Of a DNA stretch of 64,000 nt, positions 37,094 to 45,878 are shown piece by piece. The stretch is from Paenibacillus harenae (lineage in GTDB: Bacteria > Bacillota > Bacilli > Paenibacillales > Paenibacillaceae): assembly GCF_030812415.1 (NCBI RefSeq), contig NZ_JAUSST010000003.1, forward strand, positions 744,001 to 808,000, written 5' to 3'. The notes under the pieces were generated by a model. The model searched no databases. It had not been told where the DNA came from and saw nothing but the letters and a program-made list of their open reading frames with translations. Position numbers and translations under genes: made by a program. The first letter of the stretch is position 1. Each line of letters begins with the position of its first letter.

Positions 37094-39316
37094 TTGAAGA
37101 TTGCAGTGGTCGTGTTTCTGTTTGGAGGGGCCAGCGGAGGGATAAAAGCGGCGAATACGATCGCATCCCAATTATCCGATTGCGGCCATGACGTAACGTT
37201 GTTGACTTGCGAAGAAGTCAAGGGGACGTTCTTCGAAGTTCATCGCGACGTTCCTCTGCATACGATCGGGAAAGTGTTCTCGAAAGCCGAATATGAGAAG
37301 TATCCGGAAGCCGCGGTAGATAGCAATCCTTATATGTTTCAAATGCTAGAAGATCGCTTTCAACCGATAAAGCAACAGCATTTGTTTATGGAGGACCTCT
37401 TGTACCGGGATTTGCGCTTGCTGCGACCGGATTGCGTTGTAAGTGTTCTCTTTCAAACGCATGCGTTTGCCGTTCCAGCTGCTGCAAGAGCCGGGATACC
37501 GATAATCGCATCCGAGCATAATTCGCCGAAGTCGTACCAAGAACTGTGGTGGATGTCGCGCGATGAGCTGGACTACCTTTACGAGATGCTGGGCTTTACG
37601 GATAAGATTCACATCTTGTCGCCCTCGTACTCTAGCGGTTATCCAGCTAAACTGCACCATAAGATGGTTCCAATAGGGAACGGAATCGATCCTGCCGCAC
37701 CTCAGAAAGGCCCGAGAAAAAATCGTATCATCGCCGTCGGAGAATTGTCGGAATGGAAAAATTACGGCGTACTCATCGATGCGTTTATGCTCATTTCGGA
37801 GACTTTTCCCGATTGGAAGTTACAGTTGTACGGAGAGGGTCCCGAAAAGGAAGCGCTAATGAAAAAGGTTTCCAAAAATGCGCATGTGGTAAAGCGGGTA
37901 TTATTCATGAGCATCGCGCCTCAACGAGAAGTGCTCGAGTCACTCCGATCCGCTAAAATTTTCTGCCATCCTTCATTGGCCGAAAGTTTCGGGCTCGCGG
38001 TTGCCGAAGGATTGGCAGCTGGTCTGCCAGCTATTGGGTTGGAGGAAACCGATGGCGTGAATCAGCTCATCCATGACGGAATCAACGGTTATTTGGTGCC
38101 GACTGACGGAGCTGCGACTGGGATTGCTGAAGCGCTGAGCAAGATGATGAAGGATTCTGAGCACCTAGAGTCGATGGGGCGAGAAGCGGCTGCCAGCGTC
38201 AAGCACCTCTCAAGCGGTGCGATCGCGGAGCAATGGGACCAACTGGTTAACAGGGTATGCGCGGCTGCTCCAACCCGCAAACGGGATATCGTTATGAACG
38301 ACGTTCACTATTTGCCTTTGGTCACTGTCGTATCCATTGTGCGCGCTGATCTGTCAGCGGTTATCGCGTCTCTTCAGAGCGTATGGAATCAAACGTACGA
38401 TCGGATCGAGCACGTCGCGATCGATTGCAGCATGGACAATAAGGAAACGATGGAATTTATCAAGTCGAATTTGCACCTTATGGACGAAAGAATCATGTCC
38501 GCGAGTTCGGGTAAAGACGCGATTATCTCTGCTATTCAAAGGACAAAAGGAGAAATCGTCGTCGTCTTGGACGGTTCGGAGCGATTGGATCGTTTTGCCG
38601 TAGAAAGGGCCGTTCTCGCCTTGTCCAGCCCTCAAGCCGATGTTGTAGTTGGGACAGCACTGGTCGCAACAGAAGCCCAACCCGGGTACGAGGGGCAAGT
38701 CGCGGATTTATCCTTGATTTGGACTGGTAAAAATTTGGTCGGCGGCAGCGTATTCGCGCGTCGTGCGGCATTTGAATCGCAACAGATCAAGACATGTGAG
38801 GGTAGCGATCGTCTAAAGTGGTTCCTTTCCCTGTATGACCGTTCCAACGAAATCATTTATGAAAACTCGTTATTTGTACATGCGGAACGAAACCATAATG
38901 CTGGATTGGACGAGACGAAGTTCGACATTATACAATCGTATGCTTATATGAAGTTCGATAAAGTTAAAAAAGACGATATCGACTTCCTTTTGAAATACTT
39001 CCAGTATGATGACGAGGCCAAGGGGACGAATGGAGAAGGTCGAGTGCATCAACTCATCGGAGAACACATACATCGACAAGACTTTGTTCATTCCATCGTG
39101 AAAGCCATGTACTTGCACAGAAGTGAAAATATTCTCATACAGAAACATACGGAAATGTCATTGATCAGCCGTATAGAGGCGACCTTCCCCAAACGACGTA
39201 TGTATCGCGTTAAAGAAGTGATGAAATATAAACTGCAAGGAACCGTCTGGTTCAAGCCCGTGAAATCGGTGTATGCGATGGCGAAGAAAATAAAGCGAAC
39301 CCTTATCAAACAATGA
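37094..39316 (+). CDS. Two-domain glycosyltransferase (GT4 fused to GT2-like)
   Basis: A 740-residue fusion. Residues about 1-395 are a GT-B/GT4 enzyme with a glycine-rich start (LFGGASGGIKAANTIASQL), IIAVGELSEWKNYGVLIDAF and the donor motif HPSLAESFGLAVAEGLAAGL. Residues about 405-600 follow a GT-A/GT2 layout (LPLVTVVSIVRADLSAVIAS and EIVVVLDGSERLDRFAVERA) but with weak metal motif. The final part is helical and ends in a basic tail with GTVWFKPVKSVYAMAKK. The TTG at 37094 is eight bases from GGAGG; the earlier TTG is too close. It may add two sugars, or the second module may be a binding domain. Confidence 0.8.
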   Translation: MKIAVVVFLFGGASGGIKAANTIASQLSDCGHDVTLLTCEEVKGTFFEVHRDVPLHTIGKVFSKAEYEKYPEAAVDSNPYMFQMLEDRFQPIKQQHLFMEDLLYRDLRLLRPDCVVSVLFQTHAFAVPAAARAGIPIIASEHNSPKSYQELWWMSRDELDYLYEMLGFTDKIHILSPSYSSGYPAKLHHKMVPIGNGIDPAAPQKGPRKNRIIAVGELSEWKNYGVLIDAFMLISETFPDWKLQLYGEGPEKEALMKKVSKNAHVVKRVLFMSIAPQREVLESLRSAKIFCHPSLAESFGLAVAEGLAAGLPAIGLEETDGVNQLIHDGINGYLVPTDGAATGIAEALSKMMKDSEHLESMGREAAASVKHLSSGAIAEQWDQLVNRVCAAAPTRKRDIVMNDVHYLPLVTVVSIVRADLSAVIASLQSVWNQTYDRIEHVAIDCSMDNKETMEFIKSNLHLMDERIMSASSGKDAIISAIQRTKGEIVVVLDGSERLDRFAVERAVLALSSPQADVVVGTALVATEAQPGYEGQVADLSLIWTGKNLVGGSVFARRAAFESQQIKTCEGSDRLKWFLSLYDRSNEIIYENSLFVHAERNHNAGLDETKFDIIQSYAYMKFDKVKKDDIDFLLKYFQYDDEAKGTNGEGRVHQLIGEHIHRQDFVHSIVKAMYLHRSENILIQKHTEMSLISRIEATFPKRRMYRVKEVMKYKLQGTVWFKPVKSVYAMAKKIKRTLIKQ

Positions 39317-39334
39317 AGTTGAGAAAGTTGGCAG

Positions 39335-39871
39335 ATGAAAGGAATTATTCTTGCCGGGGGTACTGGATCGCGTTTATACTCACTGACCAAAGTTACAAAC
39401 AAGCACCTGCTCCCCGTGGGCAAATATCCGATGATTTATCATTCCATTGCCAAGCTGAAGGAAGCAGGAGTTGAGGATATACTCATAGTTACAGGTAAAG
39501 AACATTTGGGAGATGTCGTTAATTTGCTAGGGAGCGGGAGAGAGTTCGGGATTTCATTTACATACAAAGTTCGATGATCGAATCGCAGCTATTGAAGAGT
39601 AGCCGAGTCACCGCAAAAGCAATTATGCGGTAACCGGCATCTACATGTACGACAGTAGTGTATTCGGATTTATTCGCGATTTGAAGCCCTCGCTGCGCGG
39701 TGAACTTGAGATTACGATGTTAATAATGCTTATATTGCGACCGGTAATCTAACCTATGAAATAATGCGGGGCTGGTGGACGGATGCCGGAACTCACGCTT
39801 CATACACCCGAGCAAAAGATTTGGCGAAAGATAACGTATATGTGGAGCAGAACGGTAAGTTTAAAATGTAA
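39335..39871 (+). pseudogene. rmlA: Broken glucose-1-phosphate thymidylyltransferase
   Basis: An intact N-terminus of 80 codons ([20 protein letters not shown] onward) stops at TGA after KVR. The C-terminal part continues in other frames: DDRIAAIEE, a stop in place of Lys, then [20 protein letters not shown] and [12 protein letters not shown], one lost base (ACGAT for ACGGAT), and RGWWTDAGTHASYTRAKDLA. About 65-70 middle residues are missing compared with the short RmlA family of about 245 residues. So there is an internal deletion with frameshift, a nonsense codon and a 1-base deletion. It lies directly before rmlC, the expected place of the original rmlA in an rmlACBD operon. Confidence 0.9.
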
Positions 39872-39886
39872 ACGGCGGTGTTTGAT

Positions 39887-40444
39887 GTGCGAATTGCTAA
39901 TACATTCTTATCTGGGGTTAAGCTGATTACCCCAAGTGTTTTTGAAGATAGTAGGGGTTTCTTTATGGAGAGCTACAACTTCATGAAGCTTTCACAGCAT
40001 GGAATCGAGTCTGTCTTTATACAAGACAATCATTCCTTATCGGTAGAACCGTTTGTTATTAGAGGGATGCATTATCAACTAGAGCCGTTCGCTCAATCGA
40101 AGCTTATAAGAGTAACATCGGGTGAAATATATGATGTTGTCGTTGATATTAGGCAGGACTCCCCTACGTTCGGTAAGTGGGAGGCTTTTGTTTTATCAGC
40201 GGAGAATAAACGCCAATTATTTATTCCTTTGGGCTTCGCTCACGGTTTTTGCACACTTGCCCCAAATACGGAAGTACAATACAAAGTGGATGCCCCATAT
40301 TCACCACAGCATGACCGAGGCATTGCCTGGAATGATCCGGCGTTAGCAATTGACTGGCCGACATCCAATCCGATTCTATCGGAAAAGGATAGTAAGCATC
40401 CTGTACTTGCTGAAGCAGAAATCAACTTTGTATACGAAGGATGA
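39887..40444 (+). CDS. rmlC: dTDP-4-dehydrorhamnose 3,5-epimerase
   Basis: A 185-residue cupin-fold epimerase, third step to dTDP-L-rhamnose. Key motifs are FEDSRGFFMESYN, the active-site His in VIRGMHYQLEPFAQSKLIRV, the DVVVDIRQDSPTFGKW block, and FIPLGFAHGFCTL. The GTG at 39887 is used because it aligns with the family start and has GGCGG eight bases upstream; a GTG three codons earlier is also in frame. It is followed by rmlB and rmlD. Confidence 0.92.
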   Translation: MRIANTFLSGVKLITPSVFEDSRGFFMESYNFMKLSQHGIESVFIQDNHSLSVEPFVIRGMHYQLEPFAQSKLIRVTSGEIYDVVVDIRQDSPTFGKWEAFVLSAENKRQLFIPLGFAHGFCTLAPNTEVQYKVDAPYSPQHDRGIAWNDPALAIDWPTSNPILSEKDSKHPVLAEAEINFVYEG

Positions 40445-40453
40445 GCATAAATC

Positions 40454-41476
40454 GTGAAGTTACTTGTTACGGGCGGAGCCGGATTTATTGGGAGTAATTT
40501 TATTTTATATATGATGCGGGAGCATCCTAACTACGAGATTATAAATGTCGATGCGCTTACGTATGCCGGTAATCTCGAAAATTTGCGTAAGGTTGAAGCG
40601 CATCCGAACTACCGTTTCGTGAAAGCGGATATAGCGGAGCGTGGAGAACTGGAGTCTATATTCCAAAGCGGCATTGATGCGGTAATTAACTTTGCAGCCG
40701 AATCGCATGTAGATCGAAGTATTTTACAGCCGGATATTTTCGTGAAAACGAATATACTCGGTACACAAGTGTTGCTTGATTTGGCGAAGCAATACAATGT
40801 CGTCAAGTATGTCCAAGTGTCTACCGATGAGGTATACGGAACGCTTGGCGAGACAGGTCTGTTCACCGAGGAAACGCCGCTTGCTCCGAATAGCCCGTAT
40901 TCGGCAAGTAAGGCTGGTGCGGATCTGCTTGTACGCGCTTATCATGAGACGTTCGGCATGAACGTCAACATTACGCGTTGCTCGAACAATTATGGCCCGT
41001 ATCAATTTCCGGAGAAGCTGATTCCGTTAATGATTCAGAATGCACTGAACGACAAGCTCCTGCCGGTATACGGTGACGGCTTAAATGTTCGTGATTGGCT
41101 ATATGTGGAGGATCATTGCAGCGCTATTGACCTGGTGCTCCATCAAGGACGAAGCGGTGAAGTCTACAATGTCGGTGGACGCAATGAGCGCAACAATATG
41201 CAAGTTGTACGCACGATATTGGAAGCACTCGGCAAGCCGGAATCGCTGATCACCTATGTGAAGGATCGTCTCGGACATGATCGACGATATGCGATCGATG
41301 CGGATAAGATACGCCGCGAGCTTGGCTGGGAGCCTAAGTTCGACTATGAGAGCGGCATTAAATCAACGATTGATTGGTACCTATCCAATAAAGTGTGGAT
41401 GGAGCAGGTCGTAACGGGGGCTTATCAGCAATATTATGCGACTCAGTACCTAGAACGTTTAGAGGGGCAATCATGA
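40454..41476 (+). CDS. rmlB: dTDP-glucose 4,6-dehydratase
   Basis: A 340-residue SDR enzyme for the second step of rhamnose synthesis. The NAD-binding start KLLVTGGAGFIGSNFILYMM, the block FAAESHVDRSI, the catalytic STDEVYG with SPYSASKAGAD (Tyr and Lys), RCSNNYGPYQFPEKLIPLM and the C-terminal LGHDRRYAIDADKIR are all present. GTG start with GGATGAG upstream. Its stop overlaps the rmlD start by four bases (ATGA). Confidence 0.95.
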   Translation: MKLLVTGGAGFIGSNFILYMMREHPNYEIINVDALTYAGNLENLRKVEAHPNYRFVKADIAERGELESIFQSGIDAVINFAAESHVDRSILQPDIFVKTNILGTQVLLDLAKQYNVVKYVQVSTDEVYGTLGETGLFTEETPLAPNSPYSASKAGADLLVRAYHETFGMNVNITRCSNNYGPYQFPEKLIPLMIQNALNDKLLPVYGDGLNVRDWLYVEDHCSAIDLVLHQGRSGEVYNVGGRNERNNMQVVRTILEALGKPESLITYVKDRLGHDRRYAIDADKIRRELGWEPKFDYESGIKSTIDWYLSNKVWMEQVVTGAYQQYYATQYLERLEGQS

Positions 41477-42333
41477 CGGCCAAAGCTTCTATACTTAAGA
41501 TACTTGTAACTGGAGCGAGCGGACAGCTTGGACGAGAATTGATGGAATGGGTAACAGACACGATGGTCATAGTTGGTGTTGCTCGTGATCAACTCGATAT
41601 TACCTCTGCTAGGCAGTGCCGAGACGTTATAGAATTCCATAGGCCAGATGTAGTTATTCATTGCGCTGCGTATACAGCAGTTGATAAGGCTGAGACTGAG
41701 CCTGATGAAGCTTATCGCGTCAATGAGCAAGGAACTCGCAATATAGCTGAAGCGGCTGCAGCATTTGAAGCTAAGTTTTGTTATATTAGCACGGATTACG
41801 TATTCGATGGGACAAGCAGTTCGCCATACTTAGAACAAGATCAGACGAACCCTCTAACGGTATACGGCAAGTCCAAGCTCGCAGGTGAGCGTGCGGTTCA
41901 GTCGATAGTGGAGCGATATTTCATTGTCCGTACTTCTTGGGTTTATGGTCAATATGGCAATAACTTCGTGAAAACGATGCTGAAGCTGGCTGGGGAGCAA
42001 GATCTTCTGACGGTAGTCTCGGATCAGATCGGTTCGCCTACCTATACGTATGACCTGACAGCATTTCTAATCCAATTGATTCAAACTGAACATTATGGCA
42101 TCTACCATGCGTCTAATACGGGAAGCTGTTCTTGGTACCAATTCGCTGAGGCAATATTTGAGGAAAGCGAACATAAGGTGAAGGTAGAACCATGCACAAC
42201 GGCGGAGTTTCCTCGGCCTGCGCCTCGCCCTGCCAACTCCGTAATGGCACATGGCGCCATAATGGCGAATGGATTACAAGATCTGCGTCCGTGGCGGGAA
42301 GCTTTAAGACATTATCTAGAGAACGGCGAGTGA
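41473..42333 (+). CDS. rmlD: dTDP-4-dehydrorhamnose reductase
   Basis: A 286-residue SDR that reduces the keto intermediate to dTDP-L-rhamnose. Motifs: LVTGASGQLGRELMEW, VVIHCAAYTAVDKAETE, YISTDYVFDG, the catalytic YGKSKLAGE, and VRTSWVYGQYGNNFVKTM. The ATG at 41473 overlaps the rmlB stop, with AGAGGGG upstream. Together with rmlA (23949), rmlC and rmlB it completes the pathway. Confidence 0.94.
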   Translation: MTAKASILKILVTGASGQLGRELMEWVTDTMVIVGVARDQLDITSARQCRDVIEFHRPDVVIHCAAYTAVDKAETEPDEAYRVNEQGTRNIAEAAAAFEAKFCYISTDYVFDGTSSSPYLEQDQTNPLTVYGKSKLAGERAVQSIVERYFIVRTSWVYGQYGNNFVKTMLKLAGEQDLLTVVSDQIGSPTYTYDLTAFLIQLIQTEHYGIYHASNTGSCSWYQFAEAIFEESEHKVKVEPCTTAEFPRPAPRPANSVMAHGAIMANGLQDLRPWREALRHYLENGE

Positions 42334-42340
42334 TGAAGCA

Positions 42341-43303
42341 ATGGCGTCCGTAAGCGTTTGTATTGTTACCTACAATAGTGCTAAACATATTGCATCTTGT
42401 TTGGAGGCGCTAAGCGGGCAAGTCTATCCGATCGACCGTATCGTCATTGTAGATAACGCATCAACCGATGATTCATGCGTGATCATCAAAGCTTATCAAG
42501 CTCAATCGAATATCCCCATTCAGCTTATAGAGAATAGCTTTAATAACGGCTTTGCAGGCGGTCAAAATCAAGCGTTAAATGCGTATGAAGCCGACTATGC
42601 GGTAGTGCTTAATCCTGATGTATCGCTTCATCCGTCGTATATTGCCGACATTGTTGCCGTTATGGAGCAGGAGCCGCTTGTGGGAAGCGCCACGGGGCAA
42701 TTATTGTTCGCTGACGATCAAAGTATTGTCGATAGTACGGGTCTTGCGATGAGCGGTACAAGGCATGCAACTGACCGAGGGATGGGGGAGTCTGCTGATC
42801 GCTGGCTGCTGTCAGGCGACGTCTTCGGCGTATCCGGTGCAGCCGCTGTCTATTTGCGGCGAATGATCAATGACATCTCCCTAGAAGGACAGTTCTTCGA
42901 CGAAACCTTCTTCGCCTACAAAGAGGATGTCGATGTGGCATGGCGCGCCAGACGATTAGGCTGGCGCTCTTATTATGTTCATACAGCCAAGGCGCTTCAT
43001 GGACGAGGTTGGAAGAAGAATGCTAGAAGCTCAATCCCGTTGTTCGTGAGGCAGCATTCTTATATGAATCGCTTCTACACGTTAATCAAGAATGAGCCGA
43101 TCGGCTGGCACTGGTTTGCACTCTTGCCACAGATCGCAGTAATAGAGGCAGCCAAGCTCGCTTATATCATTATCCGAGAGCCTGCTATGCTTGGATGTTT
43201 ACCGAAACTGCTCCGTACTTTGCCGGAAATGTGGAAGAAAAGACAACAAATCAATCAGATGATCAGACGGCCACAGAGCAAGAAGACAAAACTTGAATTA
43301 TGA
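42341..43303 (+). CDS. Family 2 glycosyltransferase, rhamnosyltransferase-like
   Basis: A 320-residue GT-A enzyme of the WcaA/RfbN-like group often found beside rml genes. Motifs: VSVCIVTYNSAKHIASCLEA, IVIVDNASTDDS, NNGFAGGQNQALN, the metal motif VVLNPDVSLHPSYI, and the block FDETFFAYKEDVDVAWRARR followed by LGWRSYYVHTAKALHGRGW. It lies 7 bp after rmlD, so transfer of rhamnose is a fair inference. The C-terminal part is basic with a hydrophobic patch. Confidence 0.85.
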   Translation: MASVSVCIVTYNSAKHIASCLEALSGQVYPIDRIVIVDNASTDDSCVIIKAYQAQSNIPIQLIENSFNNGFAGGQNQALNAYEADYAVVLNPDVSLHPSYIADIVAVMEQEPLVGSATGQLLFADDQSIVDSTGLAMSGTRHATDRGMGESADRWLLSGDVFGVSGAAAVYLRRMINDISLEGQFFDETFFAYKEDVDVAWRARRLGWRSYYVHTAKALHGRGWKKNARSSIPLFVRQHSYMNRFYTLIKNEPIGWHWFALLPQIAVIEAAKLAYIIIREPAMLGCLPKLLRTLPEMWKKRQQINQMIRRPQSKKTKLEL

Positions 43304-43318
43304 ATTTTAAAAAATAGG

Positions 43319-43347
43319 TTGGTAACTCTCTTCCATTTTGATACAAT
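43319..43347 (+). promoter_or_regulatory. Internal promoter before the initiating transferase
   Basis: TTGGTA (43319-43324), 17 bp, TACAAT (43342-43347), in the gap between the rhamnosyltransferase-like gene and the wbaP-like gene. It also argues that translation starts downstream of it, at 43394. Confidence 0.55.
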
Positions 43348-43393
43348 GCAGATAGAGTCGAATTTTAGTAGAATGCGGGTGAAACTTAAGCGA

Positions 43394-44800
43394 ATGATCC
43401 GACAAAATCAACGATTTTTGACACAGCTGTATATGCTGGCAGACCTCTTTGTTACATTGATCGTTTTTTTGACAGCCTATTGGCTTAAGTTCGAGAGTGA
43501 GTTGCTTCCGCATGCAAACTCCGTTCCATTCAAGACCTATACGCTTTGGGGAACAATCTACTCGTTCGCTACCGTCTTGATTGGAGTATATTTGCAGTTT
43601 TATACGCCTAAGAGACGCAAGTCATTCTCCTATGAGTTCCTGAAAGTGTTGCAAGTACAGGGAATTAGTTTCCTTGGCTTACTGAGCTTATTGTTTTTCG
43701 TCAAGGAAGTGCACGTATCACGCGAGTTTCTAATCATTTTTATCTCGATGAATATAGTAGTGGTCTCTTTCTATCGATTCTTACTTAAGAGAGCGTTGAC
43801 CTCGTTTCGCCGCCAAGGCTTTAATAAGCGGTTTATTGTTATTTTAGGAGCAGGCTCTGTGGGCCGCAAATTCTATGATAATCTGCAAAACAACCCTGAG
43901 TTTGGTTATGAAGTCATTGGTTTTCTCGATGATTTTCAATCGGAGCACGAGCATGAGCATCGTTACATGAAGCCTATTATTGGCAGACTTGACGAACTTG
44001 AGCAGACACTTAATCGGGAACCCATAGACGACGTCATCGTTGCTCTACCATTAGCTGCTTACGATAAATACGCGGATATTATAAAGGTGTGCGAGAAGTC
44101 GGGCGTGAAGACGCTTATTATCCCGGATTTCTTCGATGTGCTGCCGGCACGTCCGTTCTTCGACAACTTCGCGGGCATTCCGCTTATTAATGTAAGGGAT
44201 GTTCCTCTAGATGAGTTAAGCAACCGAGTGTTGAAGCGTTGGTTCGATATCCTGTTCTCGCTCGTTGCTATTATTGTAACCTCACCGCTTATGTTATTTG
44301 CGATTATTGGTATTAAGCTGACGTCCCCTGGTCCTGTGTTGTTTAAGCAAGAGAGAATGGGACTCGACCGAAAGACGTTTGGCATGTATAAGTTCCGCTC
44401 AATGAACGTATCTGCGCGGACGTCTTCGGACACGGAGTGGACCGTGAAGAACGATCCGCGCCGTACGAAGTTCGGCAGCTTCCTGCGTAGAACAAGTCTG
44501 GATGAGCTGCCTCAGTTTTTCAATGTTTTACTCGGGGATATGAGCGTAGTCGGTCCTCGTCCGGAGCGCCCTTATTTCGTTAATCAATTCAAGGAAGAAA
44601 TTCCGAAATATATGATAAAGCATCAGATTCGTCCTGGCATAACGGGTTGGGCGCAGACAAACGGTCTGCGTGGCGACACATCGATTCAAGAGCGCATCGT
44701 TCACGATATTTTCTATATCGAAAACTGGACGTTCCTATTCGACATCAAGATTATTTACAAAACGGTGCTGAAGGGCTTGATTAACAAAAATGCATACTGA
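43394..44800 (+). CDS. Undecaprenyl-phosphate sugar phosphotransferase (WbaP/WsfP type)
   Basis: A 468-residue polyprenyl glycosylphosphotransferase that starts a glycan by moving a sugar phosphate (Gal or Glc) from a UDP-sugar to undecaprenyl phosphate. Four N-terminal membrane segments, a CoA-binding-like middle domain (VILGAGSVGRKFYDNL), a further membrane segment (WFDILFSLVAIIVTSPLMLF), and the catalytic C-terminal domain with GPVLFKQERMGLDRKTFGMY, FLRRTSLDELPQFFNVL and VGPRPERPYF. The ATG at 43394 (MIRQNQRFLTQLYMLADLF) matches the family start; upstream codons overlap a promoter. It matches WsfP of Paenibacillus alvei in role. Confidence 0.92.
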   Translation: MIRQNQRFLTQLYMLADLFVTLIVFLTAYWLKFESELLPHANSVPFKTYTLWGTIYSFATVLIGVYLQFYTPKRRKSFSYEFLKVLQVQGISFLGLLSLLFFVKEVHVSREFLIIFISMNIVVVSFYRFLLKRALTSFRRQGFNKRFIVILGAGSVGRKFYDNLQNNPEFGYEVIGFLDDFQSEHEHEHRYMKPIIGRLDELEQTLNREPIDDVIVALPLAAYDKYADIIKVCEKSGVKTLIIPDFFDVLPARPFFDNFAGIPLINVRDVPLDELSNRVLKRWFDILFSLVAIIVTSPLMLFAIIGIKLTSPGPVLFKQERMGLDRKTFGMYKFRSMNVSARTSSDTEWTVKNDPRRTKFGSFLRRTSLDELPQFFNVLLGDMSVVGPRPERPYFVNQFKEEIPKYMIKHQIRPGITGWAQTNGLRGDTSIQERIVHDIFYIENWTFLFDIKIIYKTVLKGLINKNAY

Positions 44801-45755
44801 CCAACAATCGGCGTACCGTATATCCGTTATTATACCCACCTTGAATGCAGGACCTGCCTTACATAATTTATTGGATAAGCTGCAGAATCAAACTTACAGG
44901 CCTCATGAGATTATCGTGATTGATTCCGAATCGATTGACGGCACGCCGCAATCGGCTAAGCAAGCGGGGGCTCGCGTCATCACGGTGCGCAGAAGCGAAT
45001 TCGACCATGGCGGTACGCGCAATATGGCTGTTGAAGCGGCAGAGGGCAATATTTTGCTATTCATGACGCAGGATGCGGAGCCGCTGAATGAGCATATGAT
45101 CGAAGAGCTGACCAAGCCGCTACGAGCTGGTAATGAGGTTGTTTACGCTTATGCCAGGCAATGCGCAAGACCTGAAGCGGATATTCTTGAGCAGCTGGCG
45201 AGGCGGCATAATTATCCGGAGAAGTCGCAAGTAAAGTCATTCGAGCATGTTGGTCAGATGGGAATCAAGACTTTCTTCTGTTCAAATGTCTGCGCAGCGA
45301 TACGCAAGGAAACGTTTGAGGCAATGGGAAGGTTTCAAGCGCCGGTTATTTTCAATGAAGATTTGTTTATGTCTGCTCGATGTATTCTTTCCGGTTTCAA
45401 GGTTGCATATTGCGCGGAAGCACTTGTCTATCATTCCCATCACTATTCGCTCATGCAGCAGTTGCGCCGTTATTTCGATAACGGGGTATCGATGAGCTGC
45501 AATTCTTGGATAATGCCTTACAGTGCCGTTGGCAAGGCCGGTTCAAGTCTAGTCAAGCAGCAATTAAAAGCATTGATTGAATCGCGTCGATGGCTTCACA
45601 TTCCCCACCTCATGTTGGAGGCGGGAGCGAAGCTGGTTGGCTATAAGCTCGGAATACATTTTCGGAAATTGCCAACCTTTATGAGAAGAAGGCTAAGCAT
45701 GCATAAGCATATTCTCGAACGTTACATTGAGCAAAACAGAGCTATGACAGATTGA
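44790..45755 (+). CDS. Family 2 glycosyltransferase, rhamnosyltransferase-like
   Basis: A 321-residue GT-A enzyme overlapping the initiating transferase by 11 bp. Motifs: ISVIIPTLNAGPALHNLLDK, IIVIDSESIDGTP, FDHGGTRNMAVEAAEGNILL, and the metal site FMTQDAEPLNEHMI. FNEDLFMSARCILSGFKVAY and the Tyr/His run YHSHHYSLMQQLRRYFDNG are typical of rhamnosyltransferases that act early on lipid-linked sugars. Its place next to the initiating enzyme suggests it adds the second sugar. A terminator ends the locus. Confidence 0.86.
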   Translation: MHTDQQSAYRISVIIPTLNAGPALHNLLDKLQNQTYRPHEIIVIDSESIDGTPQSAKQAGARVITVRRSEFDHGGTRNMAVEAAEGNILLFMTQDAEPLNEHMIEELTKPLRAGNEVVYAYARQCARPEADILEQLARRHNYPEKSQVKSFEHVGQMGIKTFFCSNVCAAIRKETFEAMGRFQAPVIFNEDLFMSARCILSGFKVAYCAEALVYHSHHYSLMQQLRRYFDNGVSMSCNSWIMPYSAVGKAGSSLVKQQLKALIESRRWLHIPHLMLEAGAKLVGYKLGIHFRKLPTFMRRRLSMHKHILERYIEQNRAMTD

Positions 45756-45790
45756 GCTTTGCGGTCCTTTCGACCGCAGGGCTCTTTTTT
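45754..45790 (+). terminator. Terminator at the end of the glycan locus
   Basis: TGCGGTC (45760-45766) with GACCGCA (45772-45778), extended by GAGC/GCTC, then six or more T. The outer arm overlaps the last stop codon. Confidence 0.88.
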
Positions 45791-45878
45791 CTAATTAGCC
45801 GTATACTCCCAATCGCTCACGCCAAAACTACATACACCTGTTGACTGGCTTAAACGAAAGCAAAAATGAGGTGTTTAG

